From contig BCHX01000004.1 of NCBI GenBank assembly GCA_001599755.1, positions 2,914,001 to 2,978,000 of the forward strand: DNA of 64,000 bases. The letters are read 5' to 3'. Source of the stretch: Gliomastix tumulicola. Lineage: Eukaryota > Ascomycota > Sordariomycetes > Hypocreales > Bionectriaceae. Positions 9,823 to 19,887 of the stretch are shown here, piece after piece (the stretch's first letter is position 1; each line of letters begins with the position of its first letter). The translations under genes were made by a program, and so were the position numbers. The notes beneath the pieces are model-generated. The model was not told where the DNA came from and did not search any database. It saw only the letters and a list, made by a program, of their open reading frames with translations.

Positions 9823-12800
9823 GCAAGGCAATGTGCACTGTTGGACAAAGTGTTGGCGTGCGGGCTCGGCCTGCTTCCGTTTGTAGAAGAGTGCATCTGG
9901 CACGGCACAGAGTCCTTGTCCAGCTGATCATCCAGGGATCATCATCATCATCAAAACCAACACCTCGCACATTTTCGTTTCTTCTTTCTTGCTCCTCCCT
10001 CTGCCCCCACACTAAGACCGATCAAGGTGAGATAATGGCCCCCGCCCCACCCAAGCCACTCAGAGATAGCAGCACAGTCTAGAGCTCTTGGGGGGGGTAC
10101 GAGTTACGTTACGATGGTGGGCAGTCCGCGGGGGGAGATGTAGGTACTAGTACTTGTGGGAGAAGTCACTTTGGGGGTCAAGGATGTCCACGAAACGAGG
10201 GCGAGACTCAAATCCTCAACCCGAACCCCTTGGTCCTTGGAATTGCTTGTTTGCTGCTTCTGGTAGTCCTTGCTTAGCTCTCGCTTCGGCCCCTGCCTTG
10301 TCAGGTTTGGCCAGGGGGTGTGAGAGCCTAGCGCAGGTGTGGCTCTCCGGAAGGGAGAGGAAGAGAGTGAAAGAGGCTGGAGGTACCGGTACATCTCCGT
10401 ACTTTGGGTCAATCCCATTTTCTCTCCGGATCGCCAAGACCTGCCCCCGGTCGTTGCTTTTTTCTGGATGTACCTCCCAGAAGTCTGAACCCAAGGAGGA
10501 CCCAGTTTGCCTTACTGTGAGGAGCCCTAAGGTACGGAGTACCTGCTGCCACTCTTCGCTGGACAGACGGAAAGCCCGTGGGTGCCTTCTTTCTGTTCCC
10601 CTCCGCCAAGATGATCGCGACCACCCCCAGTCTCTCTTCCTCTCTCTCTCTCTATCTCTCCCTCCCGGCACTCGGCAAATAGAGTATGGAGAAATCCTCT
10701 CTCTAATACCATGGGAGTTTAGGACGATATGGGGATGGGGGAAGTCTAGAGCGGAGCTCGGAAGACCGCAGATGGACTGGCATTCGAGATCAGCCGATTG
10801 TGCCTCTTCTCTCGCGACGTCTTCCCATTCCAGAGGCCCTGCTGGAACGGAGAGCACCCCCGGTTTCGTATCAGTCTTGTCGCTGCAAGTCGAGAACGGG
10901 CGTGGGAGGGCGGGCAGGCATCATTCATGCAAGGGAGGTCCCGGCTCACACACACTCACGCTCGAGGGAGGGGGGGGGGACAGGAAAAGGCAAAGAGGAG
11001 GGTGGGCAGCAGTTGCAAGGGGGGGGAGCAACGAGGCGTCTGCACGGATGCTACGTCTGTGCGTTGGGTAAGCAGAGACGTGTGCAAAAAAAGCAACGCA
11101 GGACTGTCGGGGTGGCAACATCTGCACACACACATACACTCCTCACACACTCGCGCAATAACACGTCAATGGGTGTGGGATGTCACCTCGCATGATGCTG
11201 GCCGGGCCCGCGTTCTCGTCCTCTGACCGACTATCCCAATGTCTCACATTCATCAGCGGTCCCGAGGAGTGTTGAGTGTGTGTGTGTGTGTTGGTTGAAC
11301 CAACAGCTCGCACACCGCCCCTCCCTCCGTCCCTTTTTTACGAAATGAGCAGTCACTACTGCTGCCGCTGCTGCTGCACAGTGCCCGGCTAGTTATGCAG
11401 GGAGACGAGGAGGGGAGGGGGGAGGGCCAGCATCACACATCACATCCTGTCACATCACATCAGTCACGCTCGCCCATTGGCCATGCTTGCCTGCTCTGCC
11501 GCAGCCATGTCTCGCTTGCGAGAAGAAGCGGTCTGTACCTCGCGTCGGAAAGGGGGGGCGTGTGCTTTTCTCAATTTCACCTCGTCGGCCAAACGTTCAA
11601 GGACCAACGGCCGATGAAGAGAGACGGAAGACGAAACGGAGATCGCGAGGAGTGGCGTCTGGAGCCAAGACGGCACTCCCTTAACCACACCCTCCTGGAC
11701 AAGACACGGTCATCAGCCAGGCTATGCGTGCCGCGTTCTCGCTTGCGGGATGGGCGAGCGAGTTATCTCATGCCTCCGTCATTGCACATTAGAGCATGCG
11801 TGAGGTGTGTGGCTCTCCCCCCCCCCCCCCCCAGTCACTTTCTTTGCTTTTTCCCCTCCCTCCCTTCCTCCCTTCCCCCCCTTCCCCCCTCCCCTCTTCT
11901 TTCTCTGTCTTAACCCGCCGCCAGCCTATCACCTCTTGCTACTCGGTGCTCCAGAAGCTGCCCGAAGAATTTCGCACCTCCAACTTGCAAGTCCGCCCAC
12001 TTCAGCCGCATGCCAACGACCCTCTCGACCCAACAAAATCCTCCTGCCTCTTTAGCCTCCCTTGCATTTGGGCTAGGAGAGAGCCTGTGGGAGAGAGGGC
12101 CAGAAGATGACCCATGCTGATCGGCAGCGTCCCAATGCACGCTAGGCTGCTTTGTCACCAAGAGGCTTGCTTCACCGATTCCCCCCTTCCTCCCAGGACC
12201 AAGGCCCAAGTATCAACTTGTACCAGCATACTGTACGCTACTGTACGGACTTTGGGCACTATTCTGAGACCTGGGCTCCTCCATGGTGCATGTGTGAAGG
12301 GCCACCTCATGCATGTTGGTTCTGTTCTGCGCAGTGACCACCCCGTCGCTCGCTGATCTGCATTTTGCTCGCTCTCCGGCCTTCCCAGCGGGCTCGGGTG
12401 AGATTTGCACAAGCTCAAGGAGAAAGAACAGGGTTGGGCTTCGGAGCACCTTCGCCGACCAAGTCAGCAACCACTCTCGTCGAGACACGTCACGACGGAC
12501 GTTCCATCTGCCTGGTAAAACTCCGCGGATCTAGGCCAGCGCTGGGGCCCCCAACAAGTGCGAGATGCAAGAGATTGGCACAGAAGGTACCGACCCTGAA
12601 CCTTCTGTTAGTACCCCGTCCTGTCAGGCGACCCCTTCGTCGTGACGGTGCCCGATCCGTTTCTGACCGTTCGCTGTTGGGCTGGCTCGGGTAAAGACTA
12701 CCCGTGCTGACGACCTTCCTGCAAGAAACAGAATAAGGTAATATCGTAGAGGAGATATGCTTAAGTTAATTGGCAGGCAGGCCAATATTGGGTGCGTAGC

Positions 12801-13519
12801 AGCCGGATATCATCGGGCACATGATCGACACGCGGTCGCTGGTGTTTGTGACAGCTTCTCCTGTGCGTTGAGAAACTTGTAGCCAGCGCAGTGGTCACCT
12901 GGTAATGAGAGCAGCGCTGAATTGTATATGGTGCTCAACGCGAGTTGCCTAGATCGGTAAGGTTCTCTTTGCACTGGATCGAGAGAGCGCTTCCTCTGTA
13001 GCTCGAGTGAAGGCTACGTTGAGTGTCTCCTCTCTCATTCTACCTACGCAGTCTTCACGCAACACCATCTCAGACTCCCACCTTGAGTAAACACCTCATT
13101 CCGGCAGGAAGAATGGCTTTATGACACAATATTATGTCATATTGGGACGTCAGAGTCGCCCACAGACAACAATTTTCGTGGATTTCGTCCAGCAATGATG
13201 CGATTCCCGGCCACGGCTCGAGTGATGCGCGGCCTCGCTGCAGCCTTGAGGATGTAGTCCAGGGTAGGTCCAGAGAGCCCCACTTTCACCGGCCTCCCAG
13301 CCAATCACAACCCGTCCCGCTCCGAACTGACGATGACGGGTCTGGCAGCTTCGAGCAAAGCTTCAGCCTCAAGCCAAACACCATCGAAAAACGACCGTCG
13401 AAGCTCCCTCCCACCGTCCTCCAGTCTCGAGAACGAATTCCACGCCCTCTACGATTCATAACTGGACACCTCATACCTCGAAAACAGCAGCCCGGGCCGC
13501 CCCCCAAAGCTCAGCAGCC

Positions 13520-15176
13520 ATGGGATCCGATCCGCAGTACGCCAAGTGGCCGCTGCTGCCGCTATCGCAGCACGTCTTCACGCTCACCAACGGCTACGCC
13601 ACCAAGCCCGCGCAGCAGGCTGCGGTCAAGGCGCTGCACGACGCCATCGCGGAGGACAAGATGGCGCCCTTCTACCGGTACCTCGCGCACCCGATCGACG
13701 GGATCCTCAACACGCTCGGCGAGGGCGGCGCCTCCGGGCCCGGGAAGCCGCTGAGCAGGAAGTCGAGCCTGGTCGGGATGGTCGCCACCAAGACGCCCGC
13801 GACGACCGTCAGCCTGCCCTGGGACGAGGCGCTGTACAGCAAGCTCACCGAGGAGAACGAGAAGGAGCTGGAGGGCCTGCAGAAGGAGGAGGACGAGGCC
13901 GTCGAGCAGGCGGGTGATACCGAGGTCATTGCGGCCAAGGGCAAGCGGGGAGAGTTCTGGGCCCGGGTGGGCGATAAGGTAAATGTTTTCCCCCGGCCAT
14001 TGGAGAAGTATCCTGCTCGTCCCTGGGGCCGCTGAATGACTTGACTGACTGACTGACTGACGATTTTCTGCTACAGGACAAAGCCATCAGCGCGTACGAG
14101 GCCGTGTTCGAGAAGACGGGGATCCTGGGTACCAAGATCGACCTCGTGCTCGCCATCATACGCATCGCCCTCTTCTACGGCGACAAGCCGCTCGTCAAGA
14201 AGCACGTCGAGCGGGCCAAGGCGCTCGTCGAGAGCGGCGGCGACTGGGACCGCCGCAACCGCCTCAAGGCCTACGAGGGCCTGCACCTCCTCACCGTGCG
14301 CTCCCACAACCTCGCCGCGCCGCTCCTCCTCGACTCCCTCTCCACATTCACCAGCTACGAGCTCTGCACGTACTCGAGCCTCGTCGTGTACTCGGTGCTC
14401 GCGGGCTCCGTCTCCCTCAAGCGCGTCGACTTCAAGTCCAAGGTCGTGGACGCGCCCGAGATCAAGGCGATCCTGGGCGACGGCGAGGACAAGCTGCTGG
14501 CGCTCAGCGGCGCCATCAGCGCGGGGCCCGGCGCGGACGACACGACGACGACGGCGGCGGCGGCGGGGGACGAGGCGCCCAAGACGGCGACCACGACGGC
14601 CGTCAACCTGACCACGCTCGGCGCCAGCTCCGACCAGCCCGAGGCCGAGATGGCCATCGACTTCAGCCCGCTCGCGCTGCTCGTCAGCAGCCTGTACAAC
14701 GGCAACTACAAGACCTTCTTCCAGTCGCTCGCCTCCGTCGAGGAGCAGTTCCTCACCCAGGACCGCTACCTGCACGAGCACAAGAACTGGTTCATCCGCG
14801 AGATGCGTCTCCGCGCGTACCAGCAGCTGCTCCAGAGCTACCGTGTCGTCGGGCTCGACAGCATGGCCCACGACTTTGGCGTCACCACCGACTTCCTCGA
14901 CCGGTACGTTCATGCCAAAAAAACAAAACACACTTCTTCCTCTCTTCTACCACATGATCTGACCAAAATATTTCTAGTGATCTCGCGAGGTTCATCGCCG
15001 CCGGCCGCATCCCCTGCACCATCGACCGCGTCAACGGCAAGGGCGTCATCGAGACGAACCGACCGGACGACAAGAACAAGCAGTACCAGGATGTCGTGCG
15101 CCAGGGCGACCAGCTCATCACCAAGCTCCAGAAGTACGGCCAGGCCGTGAGGCTAAGAGGCAGCGAGAGGGCTTAA
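13520..15176 (+). CDS. RPN7: 26S proteasome lid subunit Rpn7 (PSMD6)
   Basis: Model: join 13520..13978, 14077..14903, 14978..15176, 494 residues. It is a non-ATPase subunit of the 19S regulatory particle lid, acting in ubiquitin-dependent protein degradation in cytosol and nucleus. The start MGSDPQYAKWPLLPLSQ and the block from AISAYEAVFEKTG through KVVDAPEIKAILG are the conserved RPN7 helical domain; the part from LVSSLYNGNY to FIAAGRIPC is the PCI winged-helix module used for lid assembly. Residues about 296-347 are an Ala/Thr/Gly/Asp-rich insertion, which makes the protein longer than the ~390-430 residues usual elsewhere. Coding sequence is strongly GC3-rich. It converges with the alanine aminotransferase gene, with about 640 bp between stops. 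Assignment is firm. Confidence 0.95.
14042..14061 (+). repeat. TGAC x5 in RPN7 intron 1
   Basis: Five TGAC units lie just before the pyrimidine tract and the ACAG acceptor of RPN7 intron 1 (13979-14076). Each junction makes a CTGAC, a common fungal branch-point form, so the intron offers several stacked candidate branch points. The last is about 15 nt from the acceptor. Confidence 0.9.
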
Positions 15177-15812
15177 ACATACATACATGGGTTTGGGACG
15201 GGAAGGAGAGGGGTGGCGATCCTTTGAGCTGAGCCCGACACTTGTATCATCTAAGTAGTAGGTAGGCTGACGACGTGGCAAGCCGTGCAAGCCGTGCAAG
15301 CCAAGAAGTCTGAGTTCAGGCTTCTTAGCGTAAACTGTGCAGTATCCAGATAGACCCTGCCGCTGGACGACGATCTCATACGAGTCTCCTCTCCAGTGAC
15401 AATCCATCCATCGACTTATTGATAGATACAATGACCACCTAGCTGCTGCTCTGTGATCACCGCGTAACACTACAATCTAGCTACATCACTCCGTGCTTTG
15501 TCTGTTCGAACTTTGTATTTTACTCTTTTACTTATTCTTGTCGTGCTTTTTATTGACTTCAAAACGCCTGTTAGATCTGATGAGGTGTGTAAAAAAGGGG
15601 GTTAGGTGGTCTCTCTCCAAGCTGATCCCAAGATCCGTCTATGCAAATAACGTATGCTTCTTGCATACTCTATCTTCCCTTAGCCAACGCCTCAAAGCTC
15701 ACAGATTTCCAACAGAAGAATCATAATAGAAGCTGAGATTGTCTCCTTTTTTTTTTCCCCCCTCTCTCCCTGTCATGTCCTCATTCTCTCTCCAAACCAA
15801 AAAGAAAGGAGA
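15177..15812. other. Convergent 3' region between RPN7 and ALT
   Basis: Six hundred bases between two facing stop codons, AT-richer than the flanking exons, with T-rich stretches. It should hold the two 3' untranslated regions and polyadenylation signals. No gene seen. Confidence 0.6.
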
Positions 15813-17350
15813 TCACTTGTACTTGGCAATGAACTCCTTGTGGAACTTGACGATGCTGCCCACCCACTCGGTGCCCGGGGCCAGGAAGGTAGTACGGAAG
15901 TGCAGCGTGCCCTCCTTCTGGCCGAAGCCGGAGCCAGGGACGACGCAGATGCCCGTGGCCTTGAGCAGCTCCATGCAGTAGAACTCGTCGGGGGTGCGGT
16001 TCTCGGCCCCGGCGGCCTCGGCGGCCTTGGGCGGGAGGGTGATGGTCGGGAAGAGGTACATGGAGCCCTGGGCGGCGTCGCACTCGACGCCCTCCATCTC
16101 GCTGAAGCAGGCGTGCAGCGCCGCGGCGCGCTGCCGCAGGCCCTCGAAGATGCCGTCGTACTCCCGCCGGTAGAGCTCGTAGCTCGGCTCGCCGGCGCGC
16201 GGCGGGTTGACCATGAGCTCGACGAGGCACTGGCCGATGACGGGCGCGCAGAGCATGACGGACACGAACTTGTAGATGTTGGCCTCGACCTCCGGGTCGA
16301 AGCCGACGAGCTCGAAGTAGCCGCCGCGGTGGCCGCACTCGCCCACCATGCCCTTGGACACCGAGTGCAGCGACGCGAGCTCGAGGCCGTCGTACTTGCC
16401 GCCCGGGCTCTCCTCCTGCAGCTGGCGGAGCACGCGCTTGAAGCTGTGGAACTGGCCGACGAAGACGTTGGTCTGGTAGACCTCGTCGGCCATCACCACG
16501 AGGTTCTCGGTCGCGGCGAAGTCGAGCACGCCGCGGACGTCCTCCTCGGAGAGCGAGGCACCCGTGGGGTTGCCCGGGTTGATGATGACGATGCAGCGGA
16601 CGTCGATTCCGTCGGCCTTGGCCTTCTCGTACGACGAGCGGATGGTCTCGAGGTCGGTGCCCCAGCTCTTGGCCTCGTCCAGGTGGTAGGGGACGCAAGT
16701 GGCGTTGAGGATGGAGAGCGTCGCGGTGTAGAGCGGGTACTGGGGGATGGGGATCAGGATGCCGGTATTGGGGGAGGCGCAGATGACGTTGAGGAGAGTG
16801 TTGACGCCGGACGAGGCACCGGCGGAGAGGTAGATGTTGGCAGCGTTCGCAGGGAACCCGTCACGGCCTGGTGGTCAAGAGAAGAGTTGTTAGCTAGCAC
16901 GACGACACGACGACGGAGGCGAACGAGAAAGCAAGACACAGAGGAAGCCGGGGACCACTCACGCTCGAGGAACTGGGCAATGCTCTCCTTGATGGCAGGC
17001 ACACCGTTACTGGCGCTGTACGCACCAACAGAGCCGACATGCTTCAGCAGCCACCGCGCCCTCTCAATGACGTCCGTCTTGTAGCCGAGGCCGTTGACCA
17101 GCACGTCCTCCTTGTCCAGCAGCTGCGGGTTCTCGAGCAGGCTCAGGACCTGGCGGAAGAAGGTGATGGGCTTCTGGTCGAGCTGCTGCGGGTTGCCAAT
17201 GTTGGCCGAGATGACCTGGTCGAAGGGCAGGTCGGCCTCGCCCTTCGCCAGCTTGGCTCTGTACTCCTCGGACTTGACGGCCAGCTCGCCGCGGACGGCG
17301 TACTTGGCCGCCACGACTTGCGGGTTGATCGTGTCGGCGGTGAGTCTCAT
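15813..17350 (-). CDS. Alanine aminotransferase (ALT)
   Basis: Model: complement of join 15813..16867, 16963..17350, 480 residues from the ATG at 17350. It is a PLP enzyme of aminotransferase class I that interconverts alanine and 2-oxoglutarate with pyruvate and glutamate. Seen: the conserved start LTADTINPQVVAAKYAVRG, ANIGNPQQLDQKPITFFRQV, the NPGNPTG segment, ADEVYQTN, and the PLP lysine in LHSVSKGMVGECGHRGGY at about residue 301. The intron has a GTGAGT donor. The reading frame continues upstream of 17350 through an Arg-rich, acid-free leader that looks like a mitochondrial presequence. That frame has no ATG (it begins at a GTG at 17464) and a splice-acceptor-like CTCCCCAG ends at 17425. 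A mitochondrial form encoded with an upstream exon is therefore likely, while 17350 would give a cytosolic form. Confidence 0.92.
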
Positions 17351-19066
17351 GGTGGAAGCGGCGCGTACGTGTCGAGAGCAGCGGCTGTTCGGGGCGAGGA
17401 TGAAGGGTCTTCGCAGGGCGCCGGCTGGGGAGAGAGGAAGACGGTATCGCGAGTTAGCTAGCACCGGCTGGAGGAGGTTGAATATTTAAGGTCTTGTGCC
17501 CCACCACGATCTTGCGGTTTTGTGCAGATATATTCTCCAGGAGCAAACAGAAAAAATAGGGAAAATCCGGGGAATTAAATAGCAAACTTGGGGGAAATTG
17601 AACTGCACTGCAGTTGTGGCCGAGCTCGAGGAAGAAACCGGAGGGATCAGGTGACGGGACGGACAGCCGGTCATGGGGGAAGTGGTACGAGAAGACGTAG
17701 GGTTAGGGCGATGATGCAAGTAGCATCACCAGACAGTGAGCGACGTGGGGGATCCTGGGGACGATTTCCGCCCTCGAGGAGTCATCCCAGATCCAGCTGC
17801 CCGTCGCCCGATGTCCGAGTCAATATCCCAGCCCGCATGAGGCCGATGCCGTCCCCCATTCAGAGCGCATCTGACGGCGGTCAGTGGGCGGAGGAAACCG
17901 ACGGGAATGGGCAATTGGGGGTTCATCCGACACCGGAGGCCTTCCCGCGCTCCTGGGCACTGGTTCGCATTCCGCGCCCGAAACCATTGCAAAACAGGAC
18001 GGACGGCAGCATCACTGATGCGCGACGGCACTTGCAATGCGACACTAGTTAGGCGACGCCGATCGGCAGTCGCGCAGGTGTTGCATCGTCCGCAGTGCGT
18101 TGGCAGAGAAAGCCCCTCTGTAGAACATGGGAGAGCTTGCCACTCCGCCGCCCACCATAAGCTCCCTCTCTCTCTCATCACGTAGGCGACAAATATTGAG
18201 CCATTGAGGTTAACACGTACCTGCATTGTTATGGCCGAGGCAGTCCCAAGCCGACCTCGAGAGGGAGCTGGAACGCAGCTGCGTCGTCTGCCTCGCCCTC
18301 GCGGCGGTACTCATCGTCGCGCTCGCCATCCTGTCCTGTTCAAAAGCCGCTCAAGCTGTTGGAGATAAGATAAATGCCCACAGTCGGACAGCTGCTGCTG
18401 AGCTTCTCCCTGGATTCGCAGCGCACGGTTGTCGAGGTCGGCCCGTCGCGGTCGAATGTCAGCCGGCACAAAGCTCAGGCTGTACCACAGGATCAAGTCA
18501 AGAACGCGAGATGGGTGAGTGAGGACGAGGTTTAATATATTAGGTCAAAACCAACAGCTGTTCCTACCGCGTAGCTTCCTATCTGTCGTAATCTGAGACC
18601 CCTGCTCAACAAAGCTCCAGAGGTTCCGACTTGGGGGCGCGACGAGGACCCCGCTTCGTCCTGCCTGTTGGAAAGCCCTAAAGCGCTTTTAGCGGTTGAT
18701 CGCGGGCAATTTACCGCCTATGGACGGCCCAGATGGTTGGATGGGATTCCTCAACTGGCTACTTTCAAGTTGCACGATCTGGGCGGGTTTGGTCGAGCAA
18801 TGACGACCAGCAGGGCAGAGCAGCTACTACAGCGGGGGGAGGGAGAGCGACAGAATAAGCTCATCAGTGCTCCCATTATATAAGTGGAGATATGACCGTT
18901 TATTTCTTTACCGGAAACACTACTAAGCCACCTACCAGCGGTAGTGAATGGGATCTTGCTGGCGGAAAAATTATGTTCCCACTCAGGACCACCTGAATTT
19001 GACCCCCAGGCGACTTGAATGTTCCTTCTATGCGACCATCGTCGAATCCTCATCAACATCGCGGCC
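17351..19066. other. Divergent promoter region, ALT and bL33m
   Basis: About 1.7 kb between two divergently transcribed genes. The part next to ALT probably includes an unannotated 5' leader exon of that gene (see ALT). An overlapping GATA doublet (GATAAGATAAA) lies at 18364-18374. Short frames of 60-166 codons on both strands show no domain. No other gene is supported. Confidence 0.55.
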
Positions 19067-19366
19067 ATGGCTAAGAAAGGTCAGTCCCGAACGAAGCGCC
19101 TGCTCCCCAGCGATATATACTGACCACTCTATAGCGAAGAACCGGATCATCAGCGTCCGGCTACTCTCAATGGCCATGACGGGTTTCTTCTACACCATGA
19201 GGAGACCGCGTACCTCCTCGCCCATGGGAGCCCTGAAATATGATCCTATAGGTACGTCTTCCAGCATGTCAATCGATCCCAAGAGCCAGCCACCGGACTG
19301 ACCTTCTTTCCAGTCCGCAAGAAGGTCCTCTTTCTCGAGCCAAAGAAGAGACGAACCTTTGGCTAA
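19067..19366 (+). CDS. Mitochondrial ribosomal protein bL33m
   Basis: Model: join 19067..19079, 19135..19251, 19314..19366, only 60 residues in three exons. Starting MAKKAKNRIISVRLLSMAMT and ending KKVLFLEPKKRRTFG, it shows the whole bL33 family pattern (MAKK-x-K, T-G-F-F-Y, R-P-R-T, LKYDP-x-VRKKVLF). It is a component of the large subunit of the mitochondrial ribosome, the counterpart of bacterial L33 and yeast MRPL39. Intron 1 (19080-19134) has donor GTCAGT and branch CTGAC; intron 2 (19252-19313) has donor GTACGT and a CTGACC branch. Phases fit exactly (1 and 1). The basic N-terminus can serve for mitochondrial targeting, as bL33 proteins often lack a cleaved presequence. Exon 1 codes for only four residues and part of a fifth, so automatic gene finders can easily miss this gene. 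Confidence 0.93.
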
Positions 19367-19887
19367 TCGCCTTCGCACCCCGAACCGAATCCTGTCGATC
19401 GACAAATCGCTTCACAGCTTCTCGATCAACGGCCTTACGAAGAGATATCCCCTCGTTCTGGCCCGGCGCTCCCGGGTCTCTGTATCATTAATGTACCATG
19501 ACGGGAGTTAGGATCTGGGAATAGATCATTTGGAAATATACTGGCACCTCTTGACGCGCACTCCCTCATTTGCAAAGTAATTGCACACCTATCTGCAGCC
19601 AGGCAAATTTTACGAATACCTGTTCATTATGAAGGCTGTGCAGGACCATGATCCCATATTAGGGGGTATAAATACGGAGCGACGCGATGCCGGACACCCT
19701 TTCCACCCTCGAAGCAAAGCAACAGCTACCTAGCCCCCCTTCCTGCATAATATGCATGAGTTCGACCCCGATGGCACAAAATCCATATTACATATCACTC
19801 TCAAAATCCTCCCATCCTTGACAAAATGCTCCGGAGATTTCGGCTGAAGAGAGGAACACTGACCAAGCAAGCCCAAATCTGAGCCGT
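19367..19887. other. Convergent 3' region, bL33m and coiled-coil gene
   Basis: About 520 bases between facing genes. A TATAAATA lies at 19667-19674 on the + strand, followed by a 40-odd-codon open frame beginning at 19687. No family is recognisable, so no gene is called. Confidence 0.55.

Larger units (their letters stand above)
8045..13519. other. Long intergenic region rich in simple repeats
   Basis: About 5.5 kb with no gene I can support. The longest frames (10154-11071 on +, 10216-10857 on -) overlap each other and encode low-complexity sequence without domains. Visible structure: a five-tract G-run at 9479-9497, a (CGA) run near 9655-9672, a 12-nt tandem repeat at 9775-9822, CT and TG runs near 10635-10660 and 11277-11291, and G or C homopolymers near 10966-10979 and 11817-11832. 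The right end is the promoter and leader of RPN7. Confidence 0.55.

Noticed and set aside
10154..11071. 305-codon open frame on the + strand in the gene-poor interval
   Set aside because: It overlaps a 213-codon frame on the other strand, has low-complexity composition and no domain, and sits among simple repeats.
12361..12375. TTTTGCTC-like copper-response site upstream of RPN7
   Set aside because: A single short match is expected by chance, and RPN7 is not a likely copper-uptake gene.
15840..17084. 414-codon open frame opposite alanine aminotransferase
   Set aside because: It is an antisense shadow in a GC3-rich gene; its Ala/Leu/Val/Gly/Glu/Arg-rich composition is what the reverse complement of such codons gives.
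19687..19820. Small + frame after a TATAAATA in the gap next to the coiled-coil gene
   Set aside because: The TATA lies only about 20 bp before the ATG, so transcription would start within or beyond the start codon, and the product has no family.
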